A stretch of 64,000 nt of DNA from Yimella lutea (GTDB taxonomy: Bacteria > Actinomycetota > Actinomycetes > Actinomycetales > Dermatophilaceae), in contig NZ_VFMO01000001.1 of assembly GCF_006715095.1 (NCBI RefSeq), positions 62,001 to 126,000 on the forward strand. Direction: 5' to 3'. The notes under the pieces are model-generated. The model searched no databases and had not been told where the DNA came from. It was given only the letters and a program-made list of their open reading frames with translations. Positions 1 to 8,555 of the stretch are shown piece by piece. The position numbers were made by a program, and so were the translations under genes. The stretch's first letter is position 1. Every line of letters begins with the position of its first letter.

Positions 1-698
1 GGCAGGGGCGGCACCGGCTGCTGGATGTGTGCCATGGCCAAGCCGACCGCGGTGTCGGCCCTGAACGGCCAGGCACCGGTGAGCATCTCGAAGGCGACGA
101 CCGCGAGCGAGTAGACGTCGGAGAAGGGCCCGACCTCGTGACCGAGGGCAGCTTCTGGCGGCAGGTACTGCGGGGTGCCGAGCACCTCGCCCGCCCTGGT
201 CATTCCGGCCGAGCCGAGTGCGCGGGCGATGCCGAAATCGGTGAGCTTGGCGGTGCCGTCGGGCGTCACGACGATGTTCGCGGGCTTCACATCGCGGTGG
301 ACGATGCCCTTGACGTGGGCCGCGTCGAGCGCGGTCGCAGCTTGAACGAGGAGTGCGACGGTGTCGGCCGGTGACAGCGGAGCTCGCGCCCGGATGATCG
401 ACGACAACGGATCGCCCTCGACGAGTTCCATGACCAGGTACGCGGATCCGTCGTCCTCGCCGTAGTCGTGGACCTGGGCGATGTTTGCGTGGGACAGCTT
501 CGCGGCGTTGCGTGCCTCGGTACGGAAACGTTCGAGGAAGTCAGGATCGTCGCTCAAACCGGCGTGCAGCATCTTCACCGCGACCGGACGGTCGAGGACC
601 TCGTCGTGTGCCCGCCAGACCTCGCCCATGCCGCCTCCGGCGATACGGGTACGCAAACCGTAACGGTTGCCGACCCTGGTCGCTGCCGCTGCGTCCAT
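1..698 (-). CDS. Serine/threonine protein kinase (PknA/PknB type), N-terminal part, runs off the left edge
   Basis: The reverse strand from ATG at 698 reads a Hanks-type kinase domain. The glycine loop IAGGGMGEVWRAHDE lies at about residues 19-33, the ATP-binding Lys in VAVKML is residue 42, the catalytic loop HRDVKPAN is near residue 134 and is followed by DFGIARAL. The activation segment reads GTPQYLPPEAA, so the usual APE is PPE. Such kinases phosphorylate cell-division, wall-synthesis and regulatory proteins; most have a transmembrane segment and sensor domain after the kinase domain, which would lie outside the window. About 232 codons are present and the reading frame continues past base 1. 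It is divergent from the gene at 755. Family assignment is firm; the particular kinase cannot be named. Confidence 0.93.
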   Translation of the reverse strand, partial: MDAAAATRVGNRYGLRTRIAGGGMGEVWRAHDEVLDRPVAVKMLHAGLSDDPDFLERFRTEARNAAKLSHANIAQVHDYGEDDGSAYLVMELVEGDPLSSIIRARAPLSPADTVALLVQAATALDAAHVKGIVHRDVKPANIVVTPDGTAKLTDFGIARALGSAGMTRAGEVLGTPQYLPPEAALGHEVGPFSDVYSLAVVAFEMLTGAWPFRADTAVGLAMAHIQQPVPPL

Positions 699-754
699 CA
701 CTCTCCCCTCCGCGCGCCAACCCTAGTGCGCGTGCGCGCGGCTAGCCTCGACTC

Positions 755-1549
755 ATGTCTACCCCGCAGCTGCCGTCGGACGTCCGAGCGACCGCCGAGC
801 GGGCGGTGCGACTCATCGACGAGCGCCTGCCGGGCTACCTGGACGGGATGTACCTGCACGGGTCGCTGTGCTGGGGCGAGTACTTCGACGACAGCGACAT
901 CGACTTCGTCGCCACCACGACCCGGCGCCCGAACGAGACCGACATCGCCAAACTGCAGCAGAACCACCGCGACCTGCCCGACCACTTCGACGGCTTCTAC
1001 CTGCCGACCACCCAGCTCGCCGAGGACCCGTCCGTCCTGCCGGTGCACCCGGGCGTGCTGCACGGCAAGTTCACCGTGGCCCATCACTGCGACGCCAACC
1101 AGGTGACCTGGCAGGAACTGGCCGAGCGCGGCATCACCGTGCACGGCCCGGACGCCGGCGAACTCGACATCTTCACCAGCGACACAGTGCTCGAGCTGAA
1201 CACCCGGACCAATCTCGAGGGCTACTGGTTGCCACGGCTGCAGGGGCTGGTCGACACCCCGGACGCCGGGATTGCCCCGCGCGAAGCGGCGTGGAGCGTG
1301 CTGGGAGTACTCCGGCTGCACCACGCGCTGACCCAGCACGCGATCACGTCCAAGTCGGGTGCCGGACGCTGGGGACTGGAGGCGATGGACGAGCGCCACC
1401 GCCCGGTCATCGAGCACGCCTTGGCGTGGCGGGAGGAGGGCCGGGACGACGGCGCCTTCGCCGACGATGCCGCCCGGCAGAGCGTCACCGTCGACCTGCT
1501 GTCAGACGTCCTGGGTCAGCACGACCTGCACCCGACCGACACTCCCTGA
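755..1549 (+). CDS. Nucleotidyltransferase-fold protein, aminoglycoside adenylyltransferase (AadA)-like
   Basis: 264 residues. The nucleotidyltransferase signature is GSLCWGEYFDDSDIDF, with G36-S37 and the metal-binding pair D48/D50 in the expected GS-x10-DxD spacing. The C-terminal half is helical, with a conserved-looking stretch around residues 165-195 (REAAWSVLGVLRLHHAL), as in the DUF4111 domain of AadA-type enzymes. These enzymes transfer AMP to aminoglycosides such as streptomycin or spectinomycin, but many chromosomal actinobacterial relatives have no shown resistance role, so the substrate is open. The gene stands alone, divergent from the kinase gene and 118 bases upstream of the DUF4397 gene. 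Start ATG at 755 gives the catalytic motif its usual distance from the N terminus. Confidence 0.8.
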   Translation: MSTPQLPSDVRATAERAVRLIDERLPGYLDGMYLHGSLCWGEYFDDSDIDFVATTTRRPNETDIAKLQQNHRDLPDHFDGFYLPTTQLAEDPSVLPVHPGVLHGKFTVAHHCDANQVTWQELAERGITVHGPDAGELDIFTSDTVLELNTRTNLEGYWLPRLQGLVDTPDAGIAPREAAWSVLGVLRLHHALTQHAITSKSGAGRWGLEAMDERHRPVIEHALAWREEGRDDGAFADDAARQSVTVDLLSDVLGQHDLHPTDTP

Positions 1550-1667
1550 CGCCGACGCGAGACCGCCCGAAAAAATCTTCGCGACGGGTGCATCCACCGA
1601 GGGCACGCACAGCGAAGAAGAGGACAGAAGCACTCATCGGGAGTGCCTCAACCTGAGGGAGACCATC

Positions 1668-2507
1668 ATGAAGCTCGCCAAAGTCCTCGCCGGAGGCGTC
1701 CTGGCCACCGGAACACTCGCGCTTGCCCCGGCCGCTGCCCACGCGTCCGCCGCGGCGCCCGACGGCGCGAAGCCGGCCATGGTGTCGGTGCTTCACGGAG
1801 TTCCCGGTGTCACGGTCGACGTCTACGCCAACGGCAAGGAACTGCTGCCGAACTTCGCGCCGGGCACGTTGACCGACCCGGTGTCGTTGCCGGCCGGTTC
1901 CTACGACCTGAAGGTGGTCGCCCCGGGTGCCGGAGCAGACGGCAAGGCCGTCATCGAGGCGAACGACGTGGCCGTGCCCGCCGGCGCGAACATCACCGTG
2001 GTGGCTCACCTCGACGCCGACGGCAAGCCGACGCTCACCCCGTTCGTCAACGACACTTCGGCCCTGGCCGCCGGCAAGGCGCGCCTGACCGTTCGTCACA
2101 CTGCTGCGGCCCCGGCCGTCGACGTGCGCGCCAACGGCACCCCCGCGTTCAAGGGTCTGGTGAACCCGAAGGAGGCGATGGCCGACCTCGCCGCCGGCAC
2201 CGTCTCCGCGGACGTCGTCCTGGCCGGCACTTCGACCGTCGCCATCGGGCCGGCCGACGTGCCGCTCAAGGCGGGCTCGAACACGATCGTCTACGCCTGG
2301 GGCAGCGCCGCCGACAAGAACCTGAAGCTCGCAGTACAGACCATCGACGGACTCGGCGGGATGCCCGGGGGCGTCCCCGCAGGCAACGGTGGACAGGCAG
2401 CGACGGACCAGGGTGCGTCCGGTGCTGCGATCGCTCTCGGCGCAGGAGTCGCAGGCGGCTTTGCGCTGCTCGCCACCCGTCGCCGTGTGAAGACCGAACG
2501 CGCGTGA
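1668..2507 (+). CDS. Secreted DUF4397 domain protein with C-terminal membrane anchor
   Basis: 279 residues from ATG 1668, preceded by a GAGGGA ribosome binding site; the open frame extends further upstream, but the signal peptide fixes this start. Residues 1-28 form a signal peptide (KLAKVLAGGVLATG, then APAAAHASA). Residues about 40-220 hold two DUF4397 beta-sandwich repeats, each with an HGVPGVTVDVYANG-like opening (second copy HTAAAPAVDVRANG). A Gly-rich linker leads to a hydrophobic segment (AIALGAGVAGGFALLA) and a basic tail RRRVKTERA. This resembles a sortase cell-wall sorting signal, but I find no LPxTG motif, so it may simply be membrane-anchored. Its stop overlaps the sortase start by one base, so the two are co-translated. 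A surface or adhesion-like role is inferred. Confidence 0.85.
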   Translation: MKLAKVLAGGVLATGTLALAPAAAHASAAAPDGAKPAMVSVLHGVPGVTVDVYANGKELLPNFAPGTLTDPVSLPAGSYDLKVVAPGAGADGKAVIEANDVAVPAGANITVVAHLDADGKPTLTPFVNDTSALAAGKARLTVRHTAAAPAVDVRANGTPAFKGLVNPKEAMADLAAGTVSADVVLAGTSTVAIGPADVPLKAGSNTIVYAWGSAADKNLKLAVQTIDGLGGMPGGVPAGNGGQAATDQGASGAAIALGAGVAGGFALLATRRRVKTERA

Positions 2508-3193
2508 TGCCTGCCCGCTTGGGACGGGTGGCGGCCGTACTGGCTGCCACCCTCCTGGGCGGTGCCGTCGCCGCGGCGGTCGATCAGGCCGGCACCCCTA
2601 CAGCCGGGGACGGGTCGGTGCTCGCCGCGCTCGCGTCGTCCACTCCTGCACCGTCCGGAACCTTGGGTTCTCCTCGGTCACCGACGACGGGACTGCCCAC
2701 GCCTGTTCGGCGTGCGGCCGACCCGACCTTCGCGACGACGGGCAGCCGGCCGCTGGTGGTGACAGTCGGTTCGATCGGGCTGCGGTCGACGGTACGACCG
2801 GTCGGTGTCGACCAGGACGGACTCATGCAGATCCCGACTGACGTGACCACGGCCGGGTGGTACCGCCACGGCTCGTCGCCCGGGGAAGGCGCCGGCGCCA
2901 CGGTGCTGGCCGCTCATGTCGACACGGCCACCTCCGGCAAGGGTCCGTGGGCGGCGCTGACACGGGTTCGGATCGGCAGCGAAGTCGTCGTGCAGACCAG
3001 CGCCGGCGCTGTCCGTTATCGCACGACGTCGGTCAACCGCATCCGCAAGAGCGGGCTCGACACCGCGAACCTCTTTTCCTCGACCGGGCCCGAGAGATTG
3101 CACCTGGTGACGTGTGGCGGCCGGTTCGACCCCTCGACCGGGCACTACGACCAGAACGTTGTGGTTGTCGCACAACGGATATCGACGTCGTGA
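2507..3193 (+). CDS. Class F-like sortase
   Basis: 228 residues from an ATG overlapping the preceding stop (TGATG). An N-terminal membrane segment (about residues 8-26) is followed by a Ser/Pro/Thr-rich linker and a sortase domain from about residue 75. The catalytic His137 lies in TVLAAHVDT and the catalytic Cys203 in LHLVTCGGRFD; a GHYDQNVVVVA strand follows. Sortases are membrane-bound cysteine transpeptidases that cleave sorting signals of exported proteins and join them to the cell wall. The obvious candidate substrate is the DUF4397 protein encoded directly upstream, although no canonical motif was found in it. The next gene, encoding a sigma factor, begins 16 bases downstream, suggesting one operon. 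Confidence 0.9.
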   Translation: MPARLGRVAAVLAATLLGGAVAAAVDQAGTPTAGDGSVLAALASSTPAPSGTLGSPRSPTTGLPTPVRRAADPTFATTGSRPLVVTVGSIGLRSTVRPVGVDQDGLMQIPTDVTTAGWYRHGSSPGEGAGATVLAAHVDTATSGKGPWAALTRVRIGSEVVVQTSAGAVRYRTTSVNRIRKSGLDTANLFSSTGPERLHLVTCGGRFDPSTGHYDQNVVVVAQRISTS

Positions 3194-3209
3194 CGTCTAC
3201 CGTGTCCAC

Positions 3210-3770
3210 GTGACCGCGGACCAGGACGACGTGCAGCAGCTCGCCGTGCAGTTGCGGGAAGGGTCCCGGGAGGCGCTCGCGGAGATCTACCGACTCTGGA
3301 GCCCGCTGGTCCACACCATCGCCTACCGGTCGCTCGGCAACCGCGCGGACGCCGAGGACGTCACCCAACAGGTGTTCGTCTCCGCGTGGAACAGCCGGCA
3401 CACGCTGCGACCCGATCCGGCGGCATTCCCCGCGTGGCTGGTCGGAATCACCCGACACCGGGTCGCAGACCGGATGGCGTCGCGGGCTCGGGAGTCACGT
3501 CTGGTCCACCAGGTTGCCGGCCGCGAACCCGACGCGACGCCCGATGAGATGCAACGAACGATCGACCGCGTCGTCGTCACCGACGCCGTCGACGAACTCG
3601 GCGAACCACGCCGTACCGTTCTCCTGTTGGCCTTCCGGGAAGACCTGACCCACGAGGCGATCGCGACCAAGGTCGACCTCCCGCTCGGCACCGTGAAGAG
3701 CCATATCCGACGCGGCCTGCAACAGTTGCGCACCCGACTTCAGGAGGTGGGTCATGCAGCATCCGAATGA
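3210..3770 (+). CDS. ECF-type RNA polymerase sigma factor (SigK-like)
   Basis: 186 residues from GTG 3210, the first start after the sortase stop. Region 2 spans about residues 20-90 and contains the typical DAEDVTQQVFVSAW motif. Region 4 spans about residues 125-180, with the helix-turn-helix LTHEAIATKVDLPLGTVKSH. An unstructured linker joins the two, as in ECF (group 4) sigma factors. Its 3' end overlaps the anti-sigma gene by 17 bases, the classical arrangement for a sigma/anti-sigma pair. It probably drives extracytoplasmic stress-responsive genes, possibly including the sortase and DUF4397 genes just upstream, as SigK does for neighbouring secreted-antigen genes in Mycobacterium. The exact ECF subgroup is not assigned. 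Confidence 0.9.
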   Translation: MTADQDDVQQLAVQLREGSREALAEIYRLWSPLVHTIAYRSLGNRADAEDVTQQVFVSAWNSRHTLRPDPAAFPAWLVGITRHRVADRMASRARESRLVHQVAGREPDATPDEMQRTIDRVVVTDAVDELGEPRRTVLLLAFREDLTHEAIATKVDLPLGTVKSHIRRGLQQLRTRLQEVGHAASE

Positions 3771-4473
3771 CGACGTCCTGATCGAGATCGCGTTGTCGCA
3801 CGGCAACCACCCCGATGCGGCACACCTCGACACCTGCGCCGAATGCCGCCGTGCCGTCGAGGAGTTCGTCCGCGCGATCGACGCGACAGCGTCCGGTCCG
3901 GATCGGTTGGAGCCTGCGAGCGACGACGTCTGGCAGCGCGTACTGGCTGAGATCGACGCGCCGGTCGAGCTGCGCACCCGATCTCAGGGATCGGCCGAAC
4001 TGCAGCCCACCGCGCCTGCTGCGCCCAAGCCACGCAATCGGCGGCGCACCCTGCTCGCGGTCGCGGCTGCGCTGCTGATCGGCGCAGGGATCGGGCGGCT
4101 CACCGCAGGAGTATCGGACGAGCCCACGGTCGCGACCACCACGCTGGCTCGGACACCCCTGTCCACGCTGGGTGATGCCCCGGAGGAACTCGGGGAGGCC
4201 GACCTGACCCGCAGCGGTTCGACGACCCAGGTGCGGATCGCCATGAACTCGTTGCCGTCGAAGGGGCAGATCGTCGAGGCGTGGCTGATCAACAAGGACG
4301 GCCGGCGGATGATCAGCATCGGCTTCGTGCACGGCACCGAGCCGCAGCAGTTCGTCATCGACCCGCGGCTGCTGGACGAGGGCTACGTGATCGTCGATGT
4401 ATCGCGCGAGCCGCTGGACGGCGACCCGAAACACTCCGGCGACAGCATCGTTCGCGGCACGCTGCCCATCTGA
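3754..4473 (+). CDS. Anti-sigma factor, RskA (anti-sigma-K) family
   Basis: 239 residues. The N terminus holds a zinc-binding anti-sigma motif (HLDTCAECRR, Cys28 and Cys31 with His24). A single membrane segment follows basic residues (RNRRRTLLAVAAALLIGAGI, about 97-116). The extracytoplasmic C-terminal domain is RskA-like, including SLPSKGQIVEAWLINKDG and a terminal IVRGTLPI. The protein should hold the preceding sigma factor at the membrane and release it by regulated proteolysis. ATG 3754 lies inside the sigma gene, giving translational coupling. It ends 9 bases before the convergent copA stop, leaving almost no room for a terminator. Confidence 0.9.
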   Translation: MQHPNDDVLIEIALSHGNHPDAAHLDTCAECRRAVEEFVRAIDATASGPDRLEPASDDVWQRVLAEIDAPVELRTRSQGSAELQPTAPAAPKPRNRRRTLLAVAAALLIGAGIGRLTAGVSDEPTVATTTLARTPLSTLGDAPEELGEADLTRSGSTTQVRIAMNSLPSKGQIVEAWLINKDGRRMISIGFVHGTEPQQFVIDPRLLDEGYVIVDVSREPLDGDPKHSGDSIVRGTLPI

Positions 4474-4482
4474 GGTCTCCGT

Positions 4483-6729
4483 TCAGTCGCCGCCGTGGGT
4501 CGGACGGAAACCCTTGAGACGCAACGAGTTACCGACGACGAACAGGGACGAGAACGCCATCGCGAGACCGGCGACCATCGGGCTCATCCGACCCGACATC
4601 GCCAGCGGGATCGCCGCGACGTTGTAGCCGAACGCCCAGGTCAGGTTGCCGTAGATCGTCCGCAGCGTGCTGCGCGACAACTCGACGGCGGTCGCGACCT
4701 TGCGCGGGTCACCGCTCATGATCGTGATGTCGGCGGCCTGCATGGCGGCGTCCGTGCCGGTGCCCATCGCGATACCGAGATCGGCCTGGGCCAGCGCCGC
4801 GGCATCGTTCACCCCGTCGCCCACCATCGCGACCTTGCGTCCCTGTTCCTGCAGGTGCCGGATCTGCTCGGCCTTGTCGGCAGGAGTGACCTGCGCGATG
4901 ACCTCGTCGATGCCGAGTTCCGCGGCAACGGACTGCGCCACCGACTCGTGATCACCGGTCAGCAGCACCGGACGCAACTCCAGCGCCTTGAACGCCGAAA
5001 CGGCCTGCGCCGCAGTCTCCTTGGGCTGGTCGGCTACTTTAACGAAGCCGCGAGCCGCACCCTCCCAGCCCACGACGACGACGGTGCCACCGCCGTCCCG
5101 GGCCCGGTCGACTTCGGCGACGAGTTCGTCCGAGAGCGGCATCCCTGAGTCGGTGAGCAGCTTCTCCTGTCCGACGACCACCGGCACCCCGCGGACGGTG
5201 CCACGAACTCCGAAACCGTCGACCGTCTCGAAGTCGTCGACCTCGGGCATCGGCGGCTCCTGCGCACGCACGATGGCCTGCGCGATCGGGTGCTGCGAAC
5301 CCGCTTCGACCGCGGCAGCGGCACGAAGCACTGCCCTGCCGCCGTGGACGTCGACGACCGACATCTCACCCGTGGTGAGCGTGCCCGTCTTGTCCAGCAC
5401 GACGGTGTCGATGCCGCGGGAGGTCTCCAGTGCCTGCGGACCGCGGATCAGGATGCCCAGCGAGGCCCCTCGACCGGTGCCGACCAACAACGCTGTCGGA
5501 GTGGCGAGACCGAGCGCGCACGGGCAGGCGATGACGAGTACGGCGACCAGGGCGGTGAAAGCGGTTGCGAGCGACCCGCCGATAGTCCACCAGCCGATGA
5601 AGGTGACCAGTGCGACAGCGAGCACGATCGGCACGAAGATGCTCGACACCTTGTCGGCCAGCCGCTGCGCGTTGGCTTTGCCGGTCTGCGCCTGCTCCAC
5701 CATGCGAGCGATCCCGGCCAGCGCGGTGTCGGAGCCCACGCGGGTGGCGCGAACGACGAGACGGCCGCTCACATTGACCGTTGCGCCGGTGACGTCATCG
5801 CCGATGCTGACGTCGACCGGCACCGACTCACCGGTCATGGCGGACGTGTCGATGCTCGACCTGCCCATCTCGACGACGCCGTCGGTGGCGACCTTCTCAC
5901 CCGGTCGGACGACGAAGTGATCGTCGACTCTGAGCTGCGACAACGGGATTCGTTGCTCAGTCTTGTCGTGCAGGACAGCGACATCCTTGGCGCCGAGTTC
6001 GGCGAGGGCCCGCAGTGCCTCGGCTGACGAGTGCTTGGCCCGGGCCTCGAGGTAACGGCCGGTCAGCAGGAATGCCGAGACACCCGCCGCAGCTTCGAGG
6101 TAGATCGCACTCGATGCGTGCTCGGGATGCATGAGGAGCTCGAAGTGGTGCTTGAGGCCGAGTTCGCCGGCGTCGCCGAAGACCATGGCCCAAACCGACC
6201 AGAGGTACGCGGCCAGCGTGCCGAGACTGACGAGGGTGTCCATGGTGGAGGCGCCGTGCTTGGCGTTGGTCCAGGCGGCGCGGTGGAACGGCAGTGCGCC
6301 CCAGAGCACGACCGGCGTGGTGAGTGCCAGAGCGACCCACTGCCAGCCGGTGAACTGGAACGCCGGCACCATCGACAACAGGATCACGGGCAGGACGAGT
6401 GGCCAGACGATCATCAAGCGACGCTTGAGCACCTCGGCAGGTGCAACCTCGTGATTCATGTGGTCTTGCGTATCGTGCGTGCGCTCAGACGCGCCGTAGC
6501 CGGTCTTCTTCACGACCCCGATCAGGTCATCGACCGTGATCGGGCGCGGCGCCCGCACCAGCGCCTTCTCAGTCGCGTAGTTCACCGAGGCGCTCACACC
6601 GTCGACCCGGTTGAGCTTCTTCTCGATGCGCGCCGCGCACGACGAACACGTCATTCCGGTGATGTCGAGCTCGACATCCCGCAGATCGCCGTTCGCGTCG
6701 GCCTTCCGGACGTCCTGATCTGTGGTCAT
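4483..6729 (-). CDS. copA: Copper-exporting P-type ATPase
   Basis: 748 residues, normal length for CopA. The N-terminal heavy-metal-associated domain carries GMTCSSCAARIEK. The membrane metal motif is IACPCALGLATP, the phosphorylation site is DKTGTLT, and TGES and GDGVNDAAALA are present. The last helices read YNVAAIP and MAFSSLFVVGNSLRL, the YN and MxxS residues that mark Cu(I) transport. The enzyme pumps Cu(I) out of the cytoplasm using ATP. ATG 6729 has a strong Shine-Dalgarno (GGAGGTGAG, reading 6742-6734). A CsoR-type operator lies 24 bases upstream, so expression is expected to be copper-induced. No copZ or csoR gene adjoins it. Confidence 0.97.
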   Translation of the reverse strand: MTTDQDVRKADANGDLRDVELDITGMTCSSCAARIEKKLNRVDGVSASVNYATEKALVRAPRPITVDDLIGVVKKTGYGASERTHDTQDHMNHEVAPAEVLKRRLMIVWPLVLPVILLSMVPAFQFTGWQWVALALTTPVVLWGALPFHRAAWTNAKHGASTMDTLVSLGTLAAYLWSVWAMVFGDAGELGLKHHFELLMHPEHASSAIYLEAAAGVSAFLLTGRYLEARAKHSSAEALRALAELGAKDVAVLHDKTEQRIPLSQLRVDDHFVVRPGEKVATDGVVEMGRSSIDTSAMTGESVPVDVSIGDDVTGATVNVSGRLVVRATRVGSDTALAGIARMVEQAQTGKANAQRLADKVSSIFVPIVLAVALVTFIGWWTIGGSLATAFTALVAVLVIACPCALGLATPTALLVGTGRGASLGILIRGPQALETSRGIDTVVLDKTGTLTTGEMSVVDVHGGRAVLRAAAAVEAGSQHPIAQAIVRAQEPPMPEVDDFETVDGFGVRGTVRGVPVVVGQEKLLTDSGMPLSDELVAEVDRARDGGGTVVVVGWEGAARGFVKVADQPKETAAQAVSAFKALELRPVLLTGDHESVAQSVAAELGIDEVIAQVTPADKAEQIRHLQEQGRKVAMVGDGVNDAAALAQADLGIAMGTGTDAAMQAADITIMSGDPRKVATAVELSRSTLRTIYGNLTWAFGYNVAAIPLAMSGRMSPMVAGLAMAFSSLFVVGNSLRLKGFRPTHGGD

Positions 6730-6752
6730 GTGGACTCACCTCCGCCTTTCAC

Positions 6753-6771
6753 TATACCCCTGGGGGGTATT
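6753..6771. promoter_or_regulatory. CsoR-type copper operator upstream of copA
   Basis: A GC-rich inverted repeat flanked by AT, TATACCCCTGGGGGGTATT, lies between copA and the divergent gene. It fits the TATACCC-N-GGGTAT consensus known for CsoR copper-sensing repressors. Its position 24 bases before the copA start suits repression of copA transcription. No csoR gene is in the window. Confidence 0.8.
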
Positions 6772-6822
6772 AACGCCCAGCCCGGTCGTCCATTCCCTGT
6801 ATCCGAAACTACGCTCGATCGA

Positions 6823-7629
6823 GTGAGCCTCGATCCGCACTCCGACGCCTACTACCGGCGCATCGACGAGAACACCTTCATGCCCACTCTGCACGCCCAG
6901 GGTGCCTGGCAGGACGCCGAGCAGCACATGGCCCCGATCAGCGCGTTGATGACCTACATGCTCGAGGCGCACGAGCCTCGCGACGACATGCAGATCGGCC
7001 GCATCACCTGGGAGATCCTCGGCATGATCCCGGCCGCGGAGTCGCACATCGAGGTGGTCACGCTGCGCCCGGGACGCACCATCGAACTGCTCGAAGCCAC
7101 CCTCACGATCGGCGGCCGCGTGATCATCCGCGCCCGCGCCTGGCGGCTTTCGGTGCAGGACACCACCGCTCGCATCGGCAACGAACTCCCCGCGATGGAC
7201 GGTCCGCAGAACGCGGCTCCCATGGACCCGACGAAGGAGTGGCCCGGTGGCTACATCGCCTCGCTCGAGATGCGACAACTGCCCGGTGGGCGCGACGGAC
7301 GCCGGTCGGTCTGGATCCGCACGCGTCCGACGCTGGTCGAAGGCGAGCGGGCCACTCCGGTGGCCGCTCTCGTCACCCGCGTCGACACGGCCAACGGAGT
7401 TGCGACGAGATTCCGCCCGACCGAACTGATGTTCCCGAACGTCGAGTTGTCACTGCACCTGATCCGGACGCCACGACCCGGCTGGGTCGGTCTGGACACG
7501 GCGGTCACCTTCGGACCGACCGGCCTCGGCCTCACCTCGACGACGGTCCACGACGAGGACGGCCCGGTCGGCAAGGTCGAGCAGTGCCTGACCGTGCGCG
7601 AGTTCCCGGATCAGAAGCCGGCCGGGTAG
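6823..7629 (+). CDS. Thioesterase (hot-dog fold) family protein
   Basis: 268 residues from GTG 6823 (SLDPHSDAYYRRIDENTF). The architecture looks like the tandem hot-dog, TesB-like acyl-CoA thioesterase group: an N-terminal half with a WQDAEQHMAPISALMTYMLE helix and a C-terminal half with RPTELMFPNVELSLHLIR and GWVGLDTAVTFGPTGLG. The second half resembles the conserved WxxxDxxxxxG region of such proteins. It would hydrolyse acyl-CoA esters, probably of medium or long acyl chains; the substrate cannot be read. The long open frame upstream is copA antisense and was not used. It is divergent from copA and convergent with nagA, 8 bases away. Confidence 0.75.
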   Translation: MSLDPHSDAYYRRIDENTFMPTLHAQGAWQDAEQHMAPISALMTYMLEAHEPRDDMQIGRITWEILGMIPAAESHIEVVTLRPGRTIELLEATLTIGGRVIIRARAWRLSVQDTTARIGNELPAMDGPQNAAPMDPTKEWPGGYIASLEMRQLPGGRDGRRSVWIRTRPTLVEGERATPVAALVTRVDTANGVATRFRPTELMFPNVELSLHLIRTPRPGWVGLDTAVTFGPTGLGLTSTTVHDEDGPVGKVEQCLTVREFPDQKPAG

Positions 7630-7637
7630 CTGCTCGC

Positions 7638-8555
7638 TCAGAGCCGGAGCGCTCGGCGTGGGGTCACGGACGCCGCGGTGAGCACGTCGGCTTCAGGTAG
7701 ACCCGCCACGTCGATCGCCCAACGGACACAGTCAGCCAGCGTCGAGGTGCTGCCGGCGATCGAACCCCCCTGCACGAGGCGGGCAGTGCCACCCTCCACC
7801 CGCACGTCGAGCGTGCCGATCCGGTAGGGACCGTCGCTGAGCCCGGTCGCGGCCATCGAGTCCGAGACCAGCACGATCGCCTCGGGACCGAGGGTCTCGA
7901 AGACCATCCGAACCACCTCGGGTGCGACGTGGACGCCGTCGGCGATCAGTTCTACGAACACGTCTCCGCGGCCCGCTGCTGCGAGCGCGGCCGCCACCGG
8001 GCCACCGGCGCGGTGGTGCATCGGCGGCATGCCGTTGAACAGATGCGTGATCAATGCCGGGTGTCCCGACCTTTCGACCACGTGATCGATCGCAGCCGTC
8101 ACGGTGGCGGCGTCGGCATCCGTATGGCCGATCGCGGGCGTGATGCCGTGGTCGACCAGCACCCCGATCAAACCTCGGGTGTCACCGCGTTCGGGAGCGA
8201 ACGTCATCTGGCGCAACGCATTCGGCGTTCCGGCGCTCTCCGCGACGGCCGCGAGTTGCTCGATCAACGCGCGGTCGGCATCGCGCAGAGCGGTCGGGTC
8301 GTGAGCGCCGCGCCGCGCGTCCGACAGGAAGGGGCCTTCGAGGTGGATGCCGAGCAACGTGCCTTCGGCGACGAGCGGGGCGAGCACGCGCACCGAGTGC
8401 TCCATCGTCTCTGCCGTGCCGGAGACGAGGCTGGCGACAAGCTGCGAGACCCCTTGCGACCGGTGGTAGCCGGCGGCGGCGCGACTTCCCTTCACGTCTG
8501 CGCCGAACTCATGACCGAGTGCGCCGTGACAGTGGATGTCGATGAGTTCGGTCAT
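7638..8555 (-). CDS. nagA: N-acetylglucosamine-6-phosphate deacetylase, short form
   Basis: 305 residues against about 380 for typical NagA; the N-terminal beta-sandwich part is missing and the protein begins directly at the first metal motif, IDIHCHGALGHEF. The other amidohydrolase residues are present: HLEGPFL, the His of GHTDAD, THLFNGMPPMHHR and catalytic Asp in VLVSDSMAATG. It converts GlcNAc-6-phosphate to glucosamine-6-phosphate and acetate in amino-sugar and wall recycling. Its ATG overlaps the thiQ-like stop (ATGA), so it is translationally coupled to a thiamine transporter operon behind a TPP riboswitch, which is unusual. No nagB or sugar transporter adjoins it. Confidence 0.88.
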   Translation of the reverse strand: MTELIDIHCHGALGHEFGADVKGSRAAAGYHRSQGVSQLVASLVSGTAETMEHSVRVLAPLVAEGTLLGIHLEGPFLSDARRGAHDPTALRDADRALIEQLAAVAESAGTPNALRQMTFAPERGDTRGLIGVLVDHGITPAIGHTDADAATVTAAIDHVVERSGHPALITHLFNGMPPMHHRAGGPVAAALAAAGRGDVFVELIADGVHVAPEVVRMVFETLGPEAIVLVSDSMAATGLSDGPYRIGTLDVRVEGGTARLVQGGSIAGSTSTLADCVRWAIDVAGLPEADVLTAASVTPRRALRL

